From Sclerurus mexicanus (lineage: Eukaryota; Chordata; Aves; Passeriformes; Furnariidae), in the NCBI GenBank assembly GCA_013396755.1, contig VWZF01005682.1:430050-494049 (forward strand): a DNA stretch of 64,000 nucleotides, read 5' to 3'. Positions 1-14,388 of this stretch are shown one piece after another. The notes under the pieces were generated by a model, which was not told the DNA's origin, made no database searches, and was given only the letters and a program-made list of their open reading frames with translations. Numbering within the stretch: position 1 is the first letter of the stretch; every line of letters starts with the position of its first letter. The position numbers were made by a program, and so were the translations under genes.

Positions 1-3000
1 GGGTTGGTGGAACCTGGCATGGAGTGTGGTGGTTGCATGGGCATTGGAGACCACATTTCTCAGGGAGGGAGGGAGGGTACGGTGGCAGACTCCAGCTGGA
101 GGAGAAGTCCTGGCAGGGGTAGGTCTGCCCCACTCCTTCCTGCGTGAACAGATTTAGACAAAGAGTGAGATGGTCTTGTTGCACCAACATATATTTCATG
201 ATACCATGATTCTACCCTGAACAGACAGCAGTATCCATGTTGTGACAGGTTCAATGGGATCACCCAGCATCGCTTTGCATTCTCAAGGCAGGTGCTTTCT
301 CTGGCAGATGTAGTGTGGGAAGAAGGTGTAAAAGGTCTTATTTTCACGCGCAAAGCCTGCAGTCTTTAGTATTCTCTCTCCTGCAGAGATCACAGGTAGC
401 ATTTCAGGGTACATTGCTAACATAGTCACATTACCATCTTTTACCTGAACACATGCCATCCTGCTTCACAAAGACTTGTTTACCTTTCGACAGCATTTGA
501 GTTTTCAGGGTTCATATTCAGAGGCGTTTCAGTATGTAAATCACTAGTGGCTACAGGAAGTGTCACTGTCTTTAATAGGAACAAGGACAGGGTCAAACAA
601 AATAAAGGTGTGATTCGGGTTGCATCAAATTGTAGCGGCAATTAGATCAGGTCCTCTCTACCTACATAAGAGTAAGATAGTATTTGTTTAAATGAGATCA
701 CTTTTAAATAATTTCCATTAACTTTGATTTGCCCTTGTTTTTCATGGACCATGATCTCCCTCTCCAAGAGTTCATTTAAAATTGTGCTGTCAATAAAACA
801 CTTTGCAAAGTCCACAAGAAGCTTCCATTATCAGCTTGGAAGATCTGTAATGCAGTCCCCACTCTGCTCCCTACCATGCTCTTCCCATCCTATGTATGTT
901 CTTGGATTGAGGGCATGTCTACAACCTGTTACTTTATCAGCAGTGGCAAGGAAGCTGTTACATTATATGAATGTGATTTTGCAAAGTAGTGGCTTTTGAA
1001 GGAGCTCATTTCCTCAAGCAGAAGCAGTCTGCAAGGAAGGCAAAGGTCTTGGGAGGTTACAGTGGACGGTTAAAAATGTGAGAGCCAAGAGGTGGTTCTG
1101 CCAAAAGAGGCCACCACAAGAATCTGCTTCCCTAGAAACTACTGATCTACAACAGACCCAAACTCCCTCCTCAGCTGGGGATCCCTGCACACCCCCTTGA
1201 TGCTGCCAGAACACAATGCTGCCAAGTAAAATGAAGCTGCTATACCTCTCCTTAGGCACATGCCCTGGATCCTTCAAGTGTAATTCATTGGTGGAAGTGG
1301 GATCAGTGGCTCCTGCATCCTTTTCACATTGCCACTTACCTTGCTGAGAAATATCCAAGTCTGATGACAGGTGAACACGGGCAGTTGCCACCCTTCCCAA
1401 GGTTCCCTAAGGCACCCCAAGGCATGGGGATGAAGGGGAGGAAATGTAATAGCCTGTTGGCAGGTGAGGAGGTGGGACTGAAAGCACCCTGCCGCTCAAA
1501 GCTGCAGGGCTGACTCAGAGGCAGAGGAGAGGAGGAGAAAAGTCGTGGAAGGGTTTGAAGCCTGCAGTGACACAGTCTGGCTGACCTGCAGCGAAGCGTG
1601 GCTGCATTACATGGGCAGCAGGATGAGAGTGTCAGGGCTGCAAAAGGTGTGTGGAAAGAAAGATCTTTCAGGCGCAGGGATGATAAGGGCCAAGGCTTTT
1701 GAAGTATTTTAGTGGTGACAATAGAGGGGAAGGGATTGGTTTTAACCTGTTCAGCTGTGGCTCAGGGGTGTGGTCTGTTTATAATTATAGTCCTCCCTCT
1801 GCAAGTGATTGGACAGAGCGCATGTTAATTTATGGTACTAAATTTTTAGATAATGATCTTAGATGTTTCCTAATTTTTTTTTTCTGTAACTGGAGGAACA
1901 CCTCTCTTTTAACTGTGTTATGTTTCATGCAAGTAACTCTCACAGTAGCTGCATGGGTATTTTTGACCCTAAGACTGAAGCTGTAGGTCAAGTTTATTGT
2001 TTTTCTAATGCAGGACAGTAATGGACATTTAACTCAGTATCAGAGTACATCCCATCCTAACACCAGCTAGCCTGTTGCTAACCATAAGCATCCCTTATGG
2101 AAAAATGCAAGCTATTTATATTGAAGAGCTGCAATTCAACACACTTCTAGGACATCAATACTATAGTGACAGTCTGCAGTATCCTGCCCTGTTTAAGAAA
2201 CTATTTTGGAGAGATCATTGTTGTAGAATCGTACATTGTCAGCAATACCACAAACAACCATCACATGGGTACAGGTTAACCAGGTGCAGGTGGGAGTTAA
2301 CTATTGCACCATACCACTTAAATGAATTTCAGTGCTGCACAATAAAATTTTCACTTGTGTTAAACTTAAAGGATGAATGGTGCTGGGTTTAGACAGTGTG
2401 TTGTCATGACAGGACTTCAGCTGGGGCTGTATTTATAGACTACTTAAATTTAATAATATTTGGTGAGACAGCATTACTAGGTATACTCAGTGATATGCCA
2501 GTAGGTCTTGAAATGAGGCAGAAAAAGGGATTCATGGTCCACATGGCAAATATATAAAAATCTTTTGTTTATGTCAGCTTTATAAATCCATCATACTTTA
2601 AAATCTCATCCCTGCTGTCCTTGTATTTCTAAGCTTATTTGAGCACTTCTTCAGAACAGCTGGTGCCTGTTGGTATGTGCTGGTATGAATCAGTGCTGAT
2701 GACATAGTACTGAGCTCAGTCTAGGTGATCTGAATAAAAAATACCATACGGTAGGGTGGAAAATCTGAATTGCTCACTTACTTTCTGCATAAGCTGTTAA
2801 TAGCTGAAGAAAGGATGTTAAGAGCATTAAGCAAACCTCTCTGGTAAGGAAACACCCACCTCTAGTTTTCCTGTGCAAATAAGATGTTAGATTTAAGGCA
2901 TACATCCCTTTGGTGCTCTCTTCCCTATCTCAGATATTGCAGCATTTAATGGGATGTCATGGAGACCAACAGAAATAATTAAGGATTTGGAAAAGGTCTG

Positions 3001-3739
3001 TAATAAAAAAGTTGGGTTAAACTATCAGGCTGGTGTAAAATATCCTAGAAAAGAAAGAAGAGAAGCTGTGGCACAGTCTATCAGATAATTAAATGCTACA
3101 GAGGAGGTATTTTTCTAGTATAAGTAACCGAAAATGCCTGGAACATGTTTCAATGTATTTCTGAGTACAGGAAATGTATGTGTGCTTCAGGGGTGGATCT
3201 TAACTATGGAGATTTGTTCATGAGAAGGTTTTCCTGAAGCTTTCTATGTTAGCATTTAGCTGATGGTTCCAGCTGGTCTGAGGAATTGACAGCTTTTTCA
3301 TTAAAGCCATTCAGTTTGGTAATTTTTTCAGCTGCTTGTTTTCAGAGGTAAATGTCAGAACAGAAGTTGTTAAAAAAGCTGAAGGATCATTCTTAAGCCT
3401 GTGGAGAGTGGCAGGAATTTTGCCGTTAAGGTAGGGCATTTCTTAAAATCCCTATGGGATTGGTGAATAACTCTTCTCTCTTAATGTTGTGTTTTCAGAT
3501 CTGTTAAGGCTTCTGCAATGCTGTGCTATCAGGGCTGAAAGACAGTCTGTATTTGCATCCATCAAGCACTTTTATGCTTAACCCTCAGTGTAGCTGGGAA
3601 ACCTGTCCTTGAAATCTGTGTCAGTTATGAGGTGGCATGAGGAGTGTCTTTTTGAGGCTCCCCTGTTCAATAGAGGCTTGGAGAAACTGTAGAGAGACAG
3701 TAGAATGGTCCTGGACTGGAGCACAACAAATCAGGGAAG
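1..3739. other. Noncoding DNA upstream of LCP1, no gene recognised
   Basis: Short open frames on both strands show no recognisable protein. A GC-richer, purine-rich patch at about 1430-1680 contains an AP-1 consensus TGACTCA (1511-1517). It could be a regulatory element, but this is a single motif. The stretch may be 5' flank or the first intron of LCP1. Confidence 0.5.
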
Positions 3740-4080
3740 AGGCAGAAAGGGTTTGACTTGTTCAGCCTGGAGAGGAGAGGGCTGAGGGGGATCTTCTTGG
3801 TGTCTACACCTAACTAATCAGAGCTTAGAGAGAAGATGGAGCCAGCCTTTAGTCAGCGGTGCGCACTGAGAATGAAAGGCCACAAATTGCATCAAGGGAA
3901 ATTCCAACTACATACATGGAAAAAAAGTTTTCACAGTGAGGACAGTCAAACTTTGGCAGAGGTTGCCCAGAGATGCAGAGGAGTTTCCACCCTGACAGCG
4001 CTGCCCCAAGGGCTCCAATCTGGCTTTGCAGCCAGCCCTGCCTTGAGCTTGAGGTGGGACTGCAGCCCTTGCTGTTACAC
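3740..4080 (+). repeat. CR1 LINE 3' fragment, old copy
   Basis: It contains the CR1 landmarks TTGTTCAGCCTGGAGAGGAG, GAGAAGATGGAGCCAG, AAATTGCATCAAGGGAAATT and GGTTGCCCAGAGA in order. Substitutions are spread throughout and the 3' tail is missing. The frame 3836-4471 read across it is not a gene. Confidence 0.8.
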
Positions 4081-7000
4081 ATTCCAAACGTGGCTGCTTT
4101 TATCAGCACAGAGAGCAGGCGTGTGTTGTGCGTGTGTGCACACATGCGCGTGCTTGGTGAGTGGGAACAGAACTGAAGAGGAAGTGGTACACACCAGTGG
4201 ACCTATTGTAGAAGTAATGAGGTTACAGACTGCTAGATTTCCTTATAAAGACAAAATCTATGACACTGATGTTTTGTCACCAGTCACTTCCCGCTCTAGA
4301 CTCAGTCTTGGGCTCACAGTCTTGGGCTTGACTGGCTGCTCTGCAGAAAAGGAAGAACTTCCTGATCACGCAGCGACCTATTTCGGCATAATACTTTGCA
4401 GTTCCTCAACCATACAAGGGGCTTGGTTTTGTAAGAAGGTCTTCCCTTTCTGTTGGATTTGCAGCTGTTGAGCTGTTTGTTGCTCTGGCAGTTTGGACCC
4501 ACCGCTTAGCCCAGGAGGTAAGATCACGGCATTTTTTGACAAATTGCCCTCACTGAGCATACCAGCAGTTCAACTGCACAGGAAGTTGTGGTTGCCATGA
4601 AAAAACAGTGCAGGTTCTGTATTAGTGTGGAGCATTTTCCAAGTAGTCTTGTGCATGGCATTTCTACTGACCCTTCAGGAAAGTGTTTGGTGGATTTAAT
4701 TGGGCAAAGTGGTTTTTGCCTGAGTAGAATAGTAGTCTTTGAGTTGACATTGGCTTGGCAGGGCATGATAAAGTAAGAAGCCATTATTTAGATTGCAGAC
4801 AGTAGGTAATTCTAATTTCCAGTGATGAAAAACACTGATTCATGCAGATAATGTATTTTGTCTCATAATGTTTACAATGTAATCTGCTGGCTGTTAAGAT
4901 TCTTATATCAGGCTTTTGTAAAAGTAATTTTACTTTCCAGAGGATAAATAAAACTGATTCATTATGGAAGCTGATTGTAGTAGGGACTTCTGCTTTAAAA
5001 ATAGTGATATGTGGTGGCCTTAACATTATATTGCTTTTTAAGATATTGACTGCTAAAGCTGGTTAGGCTTGTCCCTTGTCTTTTTGGGGATTTCAGCTCA
5101 GGCTGCAGATGAATTATGACTTGCAAATGCCTACAGGTATTTTAGGGGGTAGTATGATGAGCAGCAGTCTCTAGGCTTAACTTTTTGCTCTGTAAGAGCA
5201 GTATCTTTGCTGGTTTTGTCATGTAGTGGTTTCCTCAGCACATGGATTTGGTTTGAGCACTGTACAACTGACCCAATGGGACCTCAGGTCTTTGTTATCA
5301 CAGCCAAAGTCACGGACAAGGTTGGCTGACTGATCTCTTTCTGCTACAGATATCAAGTGAAGATGATCTCTAGCAAATGCAGCCGGGTGCTCAGCAGATT
5401 GCTGTTTGATCGTCTTGATAAAAGCAAATTGCACCCTGAAATCTCTCCTGTAGAGGAACTCCAGCATGTGTCACCTGTCTCCTGTGTGACAGGAGCAGTT
5501 TGGCCTAGGTTTTGCAGAAGGTCAGAGATGCAGCTGGGGAAGCTCCCCTGAGTAGACAGGAGATGTGGAAACCCCCTCTGTGGTGGGAAACTCCACTGAA
5601 GAGGAATGCTAGAGCCAGGAGGGACTGGGAAGTACCTGCCTGTTTGCTGGTAGCAAGAGCAGGGGTTTCTGCTTCGATCATGACCATGAGGTCCAGATTT
5701 ACATAGCTCAGAAGCTAAAGACAGCCCTCACTCTATAGGTCAAAAGAGGGATGTATTACTGGTTTGAATCTGCTTCCTCAACTGAAACTGAGTAACAGTA
5801 TGGACTGAATATTGTTGTAAAATGTTTGAGAGTCTCTGTGAAGCTCGTTGTACTAAACAAATCTAGTGGTGTTGTTTCTCTTCCCTTGCTCAGAGAACCT
5901 GCCACATTTTTTTGATCCTGTTCCCTTCTGATTTCAGCCATGAGCAGTTCAAAATGCAGCTGTATAGCATGGAGCAGAGTTATCTTGACAAAAAACCTAC
6001 CGTAAAGTCAGCATCATACGTTTTTTATAAAGTATGAAAGAATTTTAGAAAGTGCTTGAGTAAAGGGGAAGGAAGGAGACGTGGCGAGACTAGGGGAGTA
6101 CAGTGCATTTAAAAATGTAGCTGATTTTCAGACTCTTAGCCCTTTCATGCAAAACAGCAGACTTCAGTGAAATGCTGATACAAAATAAAAATACTTATGA
6201 AAATGAAAAATATTTAGAAAAAAATCTTAAACAGGATTTAGGTGCTGCAGGATGGAATACCAAACTTCTCATTGGTCACTCTGTGCGTTTTTGCAGTTAT
6301 CAAAGGGGAAAGCTCTAGGACAGGAAATAAATCCCTGCCTCTGTGTGAGACAAGTGGGCTGTCCTGGATATTGAGGCAGCAGCCACGGGGAGAAGAGTGG
6401 CATCTGAGAGGCATGAGAGGGATGCCCAGTGGAAGGGCTCAGGAACCATGCCATAAAGCCAAATCATTGTTCAGAGGAAAGGGGAGCAGGAGGACTGTGC
6501 CTCCTGATGCTCCAGGTCCTTCTTTGGCTCCCTATTGCACATTCAGAGACACTACAGCTCTCAGCATGGCACTAGTGCAGGACAGGGGCCCAAGCAGTAG
6601 GACAGCTCGTAAGGAGGGCTATGTTCAGATGTATTCTCAATTTTCTGGTCTGGTTTGGTGGCCAAAAGGTACTGGTCACTGCTGAAATCAGTGAGGAGTC
6701 CTGCAAAACTGAGGACAGAATACAACTCCTGGCATGAGAGTGACAGAAGTAGGTTCATAAATGCATTAAGAATCAGTCAAATGCAAATATATGTTGGGAC
6801 CTAAAAATCTCTTTTTTTACAGCTGGAACATGTTTTTAATATTTTCCATGCACAGAGGAACTGTTTTCCTGCAAGTGAGCTGGAAACAGAGGTCATCTTC
6901 TTTCCTTGCATCAGTTACCAGACTTCCACAGGACATTTGGGACTGAGTCAGTACTTTGTGACCTGACCTCCTGCTGTCAGGCTGCAGCACACAGGAATAG

Positions 7001-10000
7001 GAAGAAAAGATTTTGTCTTTCCAAGGTCTTGTGCCCATCTTCCACCCGAGTCACGATCAGGCAGAGATGGGATAGCTCCTCATACCCATATCCAAAGCAG
7101 CCCCTGGAGTTGCTCTCCTCCCAAGTTAGTGATGATGGAACTGGGAGGAGGGAGGACAGGGCTTTCCATGCCAAGTGGGAAATCTGCTGAGTGACTGAAC
7201 CTGTTTGTCAATTTGTCTTGGTTTGGAAAGCAGCTTTGGACAGGAAAAATAAAAAAAAATAACTGGACCGCATTTGAAAATCAAAATGTCCCTTTATCTA
7301 TGGAAAAATGTTTTCACTTTAAAGCTAGCTAGTGTGTGTTGGTAAAGGGATAGGAAAGATAAGTGACCCAATAAAAAATGTAGTGTACTAGATCAATTTT
7401 TTTTTCTTTAAAGAAAAATTTTACAGATTCTGTTGAAAAATATGCACATATATGCTCTCTCCCTAGTAGGATGTATATGACAGATAAAAGACATATAAGG
7501 AGAGTATTTATAGGTTCACAGCTCTGCTTTCTCAATGTCTTCATTTCCTTGCCACTCCCTCCCTGCCACTGAGTGGTATCATGTAAAGAGATCTCCATCT
7601 CTCTCCAAACCCTGTGGATTTTCCCTTCCTAAGCCTCGTTAACTGGTATTTGTTATAGGACTCAGGCAAAATTTGTCACATTGACAAATAAGGTCCTTTA
7701 TGAAACAGAACATTAAGAAAATAACTCATGGACATCACCATGTTGCTTTCTGAACAACGATAAATGTCTTTTCTCTGTGTTTTTTCAAATATATGAAATG
7801 AAATAGGTGAAGTGCAACAGCTTAATAATTCCAGTGCCTGCATACATGGTGAGTTTTGCTGTTGCAGGCACCAATCTTTTAAAAATCCTTTGAGGCAAAG
7901 ATTGTGATTTATTGTGGCCTAAACTATGAATCTTTATAATGTACCAGAGAGGAACTTCAGAAAGACTCCTCTCTGTGTTTTGCATGCTGATTTAAACACC
8001 AAGAGCCCAGCCAAATTGAAGGTACTGCGATCCAACTTACACATTGCTGATAGAGTCAAGTATGATTCTGTCTACTTTAGAATTTAAAATTTAGCTCAGC
8101 ATCTTTGAGGAAATTTAAGAAATACTCTTGTTCATCTATAGCTATTTAAGTAGGGAAAGTGTCATACCCCTAAGTGCACAACTTGAAAAATTAACTTTTT
8201 TAATGAACCACATCATGTGTTTGAAGATGTTGCAGTTTGTCGTTCTTAAAGGATTTTCAAATCTTTTGTGTAAGAAATTTGTCTAATTGACATGTGGTTC
8301 AAAATCTGATGATGTTTGCTGATACTGTCAGCCATGGTGAATAGCTGACTAGTTGAAGACTAATTCACCAGCAAGGAAGAGACATCTGGATTCTAGTTTT
8401 TGTCTTACATTATTGGCAGGAAAAAAGCTATCAGAAACAAATATCCACTCAATCTGCCTGGAAGCTGTGACACCAAAAAAGAATAAAGGACATGGGTGGG
8501 ATTGTTCGTTTGTCTGAGATGGTTGGATATCCCAGAACTATTGCTCCATATAATCACTGGCAGCTCCAAACTGGCTGTAAGGCTGGGGAAATTTAGCATT
8601 AAAGCTACTATGCTGTTGTGCTGTGGGTGCAGGATCACTCTGCTAATGCAAGGATGTAAGCACATTATTTTGATCAGAACTGTAAGAAAACCAACCGATA
8701 ATAATAAATATAGGAGATACAAGCATGATAATAGCAAATATTCTGAGACTGTGAAGTTTAATTCGGAGACAAACGGAGAAGATGTTTGGCTGAGTGCCTA
8801 CAAGATGGCTTTGCCTGCTACATTTTTGTTGAAGGGTTTTGCTGATGAGCACAAGATGAAACTTTAAAATTGAGGAACTTCTAGGCCACAGTGCTGTGGT
8901 TGTAGCATTGATTCTTCTTTCAACATGAGGTCCACTGAATAATTTTTCTTTTTCTCACCCCTTAGTGACAACGAAAATAGCAAAATCTCACCAGAAGGAA
9001 AATTCCAGAGCCTAACTCAAAAATCTTCTTTTCATGCCTCCTCCTCAACCCTTCCACACTGTAGCAAATCAGCTGGGACACCTCACTTGAACAGAAATCG
9101 ATATGGATATATGGACTTATGTGTGGTACCTTATGAGGGAAAGAGAGAGGGGAATATTTCTGGGGAGTAATATCCTATCAAGGATATTCTGATGAGTGGC
9201 CAGGAATGGGCGAGTACACAAAGGTGCAATAAATATGGGACAAAGATTGAATGCGGTCAAGATACTCCCTTTTCCCCTATATTTTTTTGACTGCAAGATG
9301 CTTCAGATCTATCACAAGAGTTTCTGCATAATTAAGAGGCCCTTTCTCTTAATGCTGCCTGCTGGTGGAATGATCCAGGGCAGGCTGTGCACTGGGGGAG
9401 GATTGCTGGGGGTGCCTCTTTGATATCACCTAGGAGAGCAAATCTAATGCAGAAAAGAGCTGGGAAAGCATTCCCCAACCATTACAGAAAGCTAGGCATT
9501 GGAAATTTAATTTGTGGATGGGACAAGAAAGAGAAAAGGAACTACTGTTGTGAGCTGCAGTAAAGGCAGAGTTTTGTGTGAGAAGGGGGACAGTCTTATG
9601 CTGCCCCGTGCAACTCTAACAGCTGTGTTTTGCAAGCGAGTACCTCTTATTTCATCACTTTCAGAGAAGAATAGACAAGTTTGAAGAGAAGATAGCAGGA
9701 GAAATAGGGAAACGTATATGACAGGGAACACATGTCGTGTCACTCTCCAACAGCTAGAGAGGTTGTCATGTAGTTAACAGAGTGTGTTAAGAAAGCAAAG
9801 CCCTAATGGTATAAAGTGAGTGAACATTAGTAGCTTATTCAGCTTTCTTGGCATCAAATTCACAGTTAAGTTGTTCCTGACTAAATATGTTTGTGAAATA
9901 CAATGTTGTCCCATGAAATTTGCTTTTTTGCTTTGGGAAAAGGTACAACTTTATGTCTAGCTGTAAAGCGCTGCTTCACAATTTCAAGGTTTTCATTGCC

Positions 10001-13000
10001 TTGCTTGCAATAAAGCTTAAACACCAGAGAAGTGGAGGAAAATACAGAACAAGGTAACCATTTAATACAACTTTTGGAAACCTTGAGGTTTTAATGGCTT
10101 TGCCATTTATTATTTATATTGCATGGTGGGTGCACACTTTGCCAAGCCATGCATAACCAGGCAGCTTCTCAGACTATGGCTTCAAAATCGAAAAGAAATG
10201 AAAGAACATCAATATCTGCGTGTTTCAATTTAGCAATAACATTCACGTATTATTATTTTAGTTCTTCCTTTGTATTCCAGTCTGAAAATAGTTTGTTATT
10301 AGATCTCTTAAAACATCAGTGCCATCATAGGTTCTTCTGAGGATAAGGTCAAATAAAAGGAGGCTTTACAGCATGGCTGTAACATACTGATTTGGAAATG
10401 ATGGCAGGAAAGGGAGTGCCTCATTAGAAGCTCTTTTGATATCAATTTGTTACAATTCTCAGCAGCTTAGGTGAGATAGTTTTCCCTTTTTTTTTTTTCT
10501 TTCATTAATCTATAACTCAACAGTCTCTTGGGGAGGAAAGAATGTATTTGCACAACTTTATCTTTTGTTTTGCAATAGTGGGTTAATGCTGTTTGGCAAA
10601 CAAGAACAAACTGTCTCTTCCAGGCAATTTGTAATGTGGATGTGCTGAAGCCATCTGAGTCTCAGACTATCTCAGGGAGTGTTTTATTTTTCTTCTGAAC
10701 CTTTATTACCTTCTATTTCTTTTTTGTTAGCAGTTCCAGTGTCTTTCTTGCTCTGACCTGGAGAGCTGTCTTCCCTTCCTTGGCATCCTGTCTCAACATC
10801 CAAGCAGGTGCTGACTTTCACCTCATTCTCTCTAAGGAGCTTCAGTTCTTTCACTGATCTTCTGTCACACCAAGTTCAAGATCCTTCCTCCCAGCTGCTG
10901 CTGATCTTCAGTATCTCACTTGTGCTGATAGCTAAGCTGTTTGCATTCAGCCCTTATTAAACTTCCCTCCCTGTTGCCAGGCCTCTCCCTTGCCCAGGTC
11001 TTCTCTTTGCTTCTTGCCATACATCACAGTGATCAAAGCAATCACCTGATTCTCACCAGCTGATTTTTCATTTGCTCCTCCCTCAGCTCTCTCCTCAACA
11101 ACTAATCCCTTCAAAGTAATTCTTTCAACTTGCTCATATTGTTCATCATCTCCACATATTCTGCTTTGCTTTTATATCATTCTCTGCATTTTTTTTTCTC
11201 TGCATCTGTCTTGTCATACTGATTTTGCAAATGGTTTGGAACAGAGCAGTGCACTGTGTGCTTGCAATGCCTTGTGGGTTCTCAGTAACTGAACTATTCA
11301 CCCAGGGTTGTTGGATGCCCTCTTGATGGGATGCCCAAAGTATTCAGCTTGTATTGAGGATGGTGAAGTGCTGGAAGTGATTGACCCCTAGAACCAAATG
11401 GGTCTGCTCTTGGCTGATAAAATCAGAAGAAAAATATTGAGCCTGACCTCTCCCACCATTATCCAGAAGCATTTTATGTTTCTGTTTGTCTAAGTATCTC
11501 ATTTAATGACCTAAGCAAAATAAGCATGTTATATACTGAAAAGTAGCTTTCTGAAAGTGCATTTTCTCCTTTTTGCCATATGTTGCTAAAGCTTTGAACT
11601 TTTACTCTCTTGATTTCCTCATGTTTTATTTTTACTACTTGAACAATTAAAAAAGTTACAGTGATTTTTAACAGGAAATAACTCTGAAACATTTAACCTA
11701 AATATTCTGGTTTTGATTAACTGAGTGTAAATTTAAGGGCTTTCACACACTTGCCAAGGGGGTTGGCAGAGGTTTTCTAGCTGCAGGTGAGCCTAGAAGA
11801 TCTGCAGTGAAGATGTTGAACTCTTTCCCTGCCTTTATTGCAGTCCTTTGCTGAAAACATCATTAGACGTAACACTGAAACTCTGTAGAGGTGGTGGCTA
11901 TAAAGGGATTTTTTTTGTTGGTATGGATTTTACATGGCGTTACGTGGTATGGATTTTTTATGTTGGTATGGATTTTACACACTGTGATGAGGACCAGTGT
12001 CAAACCCTCAGAGAGATGATGGGTTATGATGCACTGGACCTGTCGAAATAGCTGTGCAGATGGCAGCAGGGGGTGCCTGTCTGAATCTCACCTCTGTGAA
12101 AGCAGAGCGGGGTGTTAGTCAGCAACACCCAGTGATGTTAGATGCTGAGGCTGACAGGCTGAGTTCAAGAGATACTGTGGGGGTGAAAATGTAGAGGAAA
12201 CTCAGTTGTTGGAGCAGGCAGTGATGATCCTTCTGTTGCCTGAGGACAACTACTCCTCAGGTGATGGAGCACCAGTTCTTGTTCTTGGTGGATGGACCTG
12301 ATTGCTCAGCCAAGTATAGTTACTTTTACAACAGAGTGGATAATATTGACCTAAAAAAGATGTCAAAAGGGGTCATTACAACCAAGCTTTTCATCCTGTT
12401 ACGTATTATTAGTATAAATGCCCACACATGCAAACATATGTACTATTAATAGGATTCTCTGTATTTAACATATCACTTGGCTACTTATCAAAGGCCACAA
12501 CTTCTTATGCAATTAAGAAGAGTCCATGTTATGTTTGGGATAATTTTTCCTCAATGTTACTTTGCAAAAGTAATGTTATAGGCAACAACCTGTGGTGTTT
12601 CTTACCTGTTAAGCCTAGAATAGTCTTAATGCTCTTAAAAATTGTGTTGCAAACTATATTGCTTAATCAAGGGATTGGACTAGAAAGGATGATCTTGCAG
12701 TGGAATATGGATTTTCCTGCTGATAGTGTAAAATTTTCATGTGCCCAAGTGCATTTTAGTTAATCCACAATTTGCAGGAACACTCAACAGGCAACAGAAA
12801 CAGAGAAAGAGGCAGGAAAGATATCAGGAAGACGATGAATCTATTTAACCTAGTATACATAACCCACATTGCTAGTGTATCATAGGGATTTTTAAAGGTA
12901 GTCCTTGAAATTATGGTGGTTAGAACCACTTTTAATATTATATTAGTATTTCAGTAGCAATCACCAGCTCCGTTGTGCTGAAAACTGCACATGGGTTCTC

Positions 13001-14388
13001 ATGCCACAAGAACAACGGCATTGTGGATTCTGCTGCCTTTCTCTGCTTATGAAGGTTGGAGTGAGCAAGCAGATTTTTCACTGCTGTCCTCATCCTAAAA
13101 CCACAGTGAGTAGGCAGAAAAAGGGTGCATGATGCTACAGGGAGACGGCAGACAAGAAGCTAACCATATGGGATTGCCTTTGGGCTATTTCAAAGCCAGG
13201 TCCATAGTGGTTTTCACAGATACAAGGAATCAGTGCATGAGTTCAGGAGAGCATTGAATCTGAAGCACAGATAGGCTGTACCTAACTCTGTGTTTTTATA
13301 GGGGGCTATAGCAAATCTGTGCGGTTTTTTAAATTATGCAATATTAATTTTAGTCTGGGAATGGAGTATTTCTGATTTTTTTTTTTGCTCTCATTTTGAC
13401 ACTGTAGCTACAGCAACTACTTCCCAGGATCAACTCAGGTTTCCATTCTATTCTATTTTAAATAGTTGCTTGGTTAATTAATACTTAAAGAGACATAGGA
13501 CACTGCAGTCATTCTCACAAATATAGAATAATAGATAGTCTGCCTCCTGAACAGTTTCCTCATGAATAGATGCAAAGGACAGTAGGTGCATGAAAAAGCA
13601 GAGGGGTATAATGTGCATCTCCTGGCAGTGTATTTAGTGATGTGATAAAAGGAAATAAACTTTCCCACTCAGATGATTTAAGAAAGGTGCCCAGAAAGTG
13701 ACAGTCTAATCTTTTCTCCTGCTTTATATCTTTGATAAGAGGAAAGGCGGGAAAATTCCTCCCAGCCACGCATTTCTAAAGCCCCCTAACCTGAGGCACT
13801 AATTTAGATATCTTGGGAGGAAAGTCCTTAAACACTCCACATGTCCAGGAAGAGAAGTAGCTGACTTCTGGGAAGCCAGACCTCGTGCTCTGAGCACCTT
13901 GTGAAGGAGCTTCTCTCCCTCCACTTTGTAAGGCTGACCAAGCTCCTCATTAGGTACCCAAAGGAAAGTGGTACAAATGCTCCCTGGGGCTCTGGCTCCA
14001 ACCGAGAGCCCTGGGAAGCACCCACTACTGAAGAAATGCATGGTGAATTGTGGTTGCAAGGGGCAATAACAAGAACCAGCACAATTTGGTCTGCTTTCTC
14101 CATGAGAAACCAAAGTTAGCAGAGATAGAATTTAAATCCAATTACATTAGTACAAATAAAACTGTTGGAATTTTGAGCAGGATTTTGGCAAAACAAGAGG
14201 GACATGGATTTGTGTCTCAAGCATGCAGGATTTTACCCCTTCACTCGATTCCAGGATATAGAGAAGACCTGGATTTTCAGCTCTGGGGAACTGCTCTGGG
14301 ACTTTGAAAATCCAAGTGAAAAAACTCTCTTCATCACAACTACAAACCCAAAAAGCACCAAACAAAACCAAGTATTTTCTTCTTGCAG
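4081..14388. other. Noncoding DNA before LCP1 exon 1, probably its long 5' intron
   Basis: No protein-coding exon is recognised. Contents seen: a (TG)n-rich tract at 4120-4153, a PU.1-type AGAGGAAGTG at 4177-4186, T-rich tracts near 10490 and 13380, a pyrimidine-rich stretch at about 10680-11220, and three degenerate copies of a TGGTATGGATTT unit at 11917-11980. The noncoding first exon of LCP1 may lie here or beyond the window. Confidence 0.45.

Noticed and set aside
4177..4186. PU.1-type site AGAGGAAGTG as the LCP1 leukocyte promoter
   Set aside because: A single short motif is expected by chance over 14 kb; no exon or start-site evidence accompanies it.
3836..4471. 211-codon + strand frame
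   Set aside because: The first half is a CR1 3' fragment and the rest is low-information sequence with a TG repeat.
8496..8867. 123-codon + strand frame
   Set aside because: No recognisable domain, no splice or promoter support, and an overlapping frame of equal quality on the other strand.
12655..12705. Possible CR1 tail (GGATTGGACTAGAAAGGATG)
   Set aside because: Too short and without flanking CR1 sequence to support a call.
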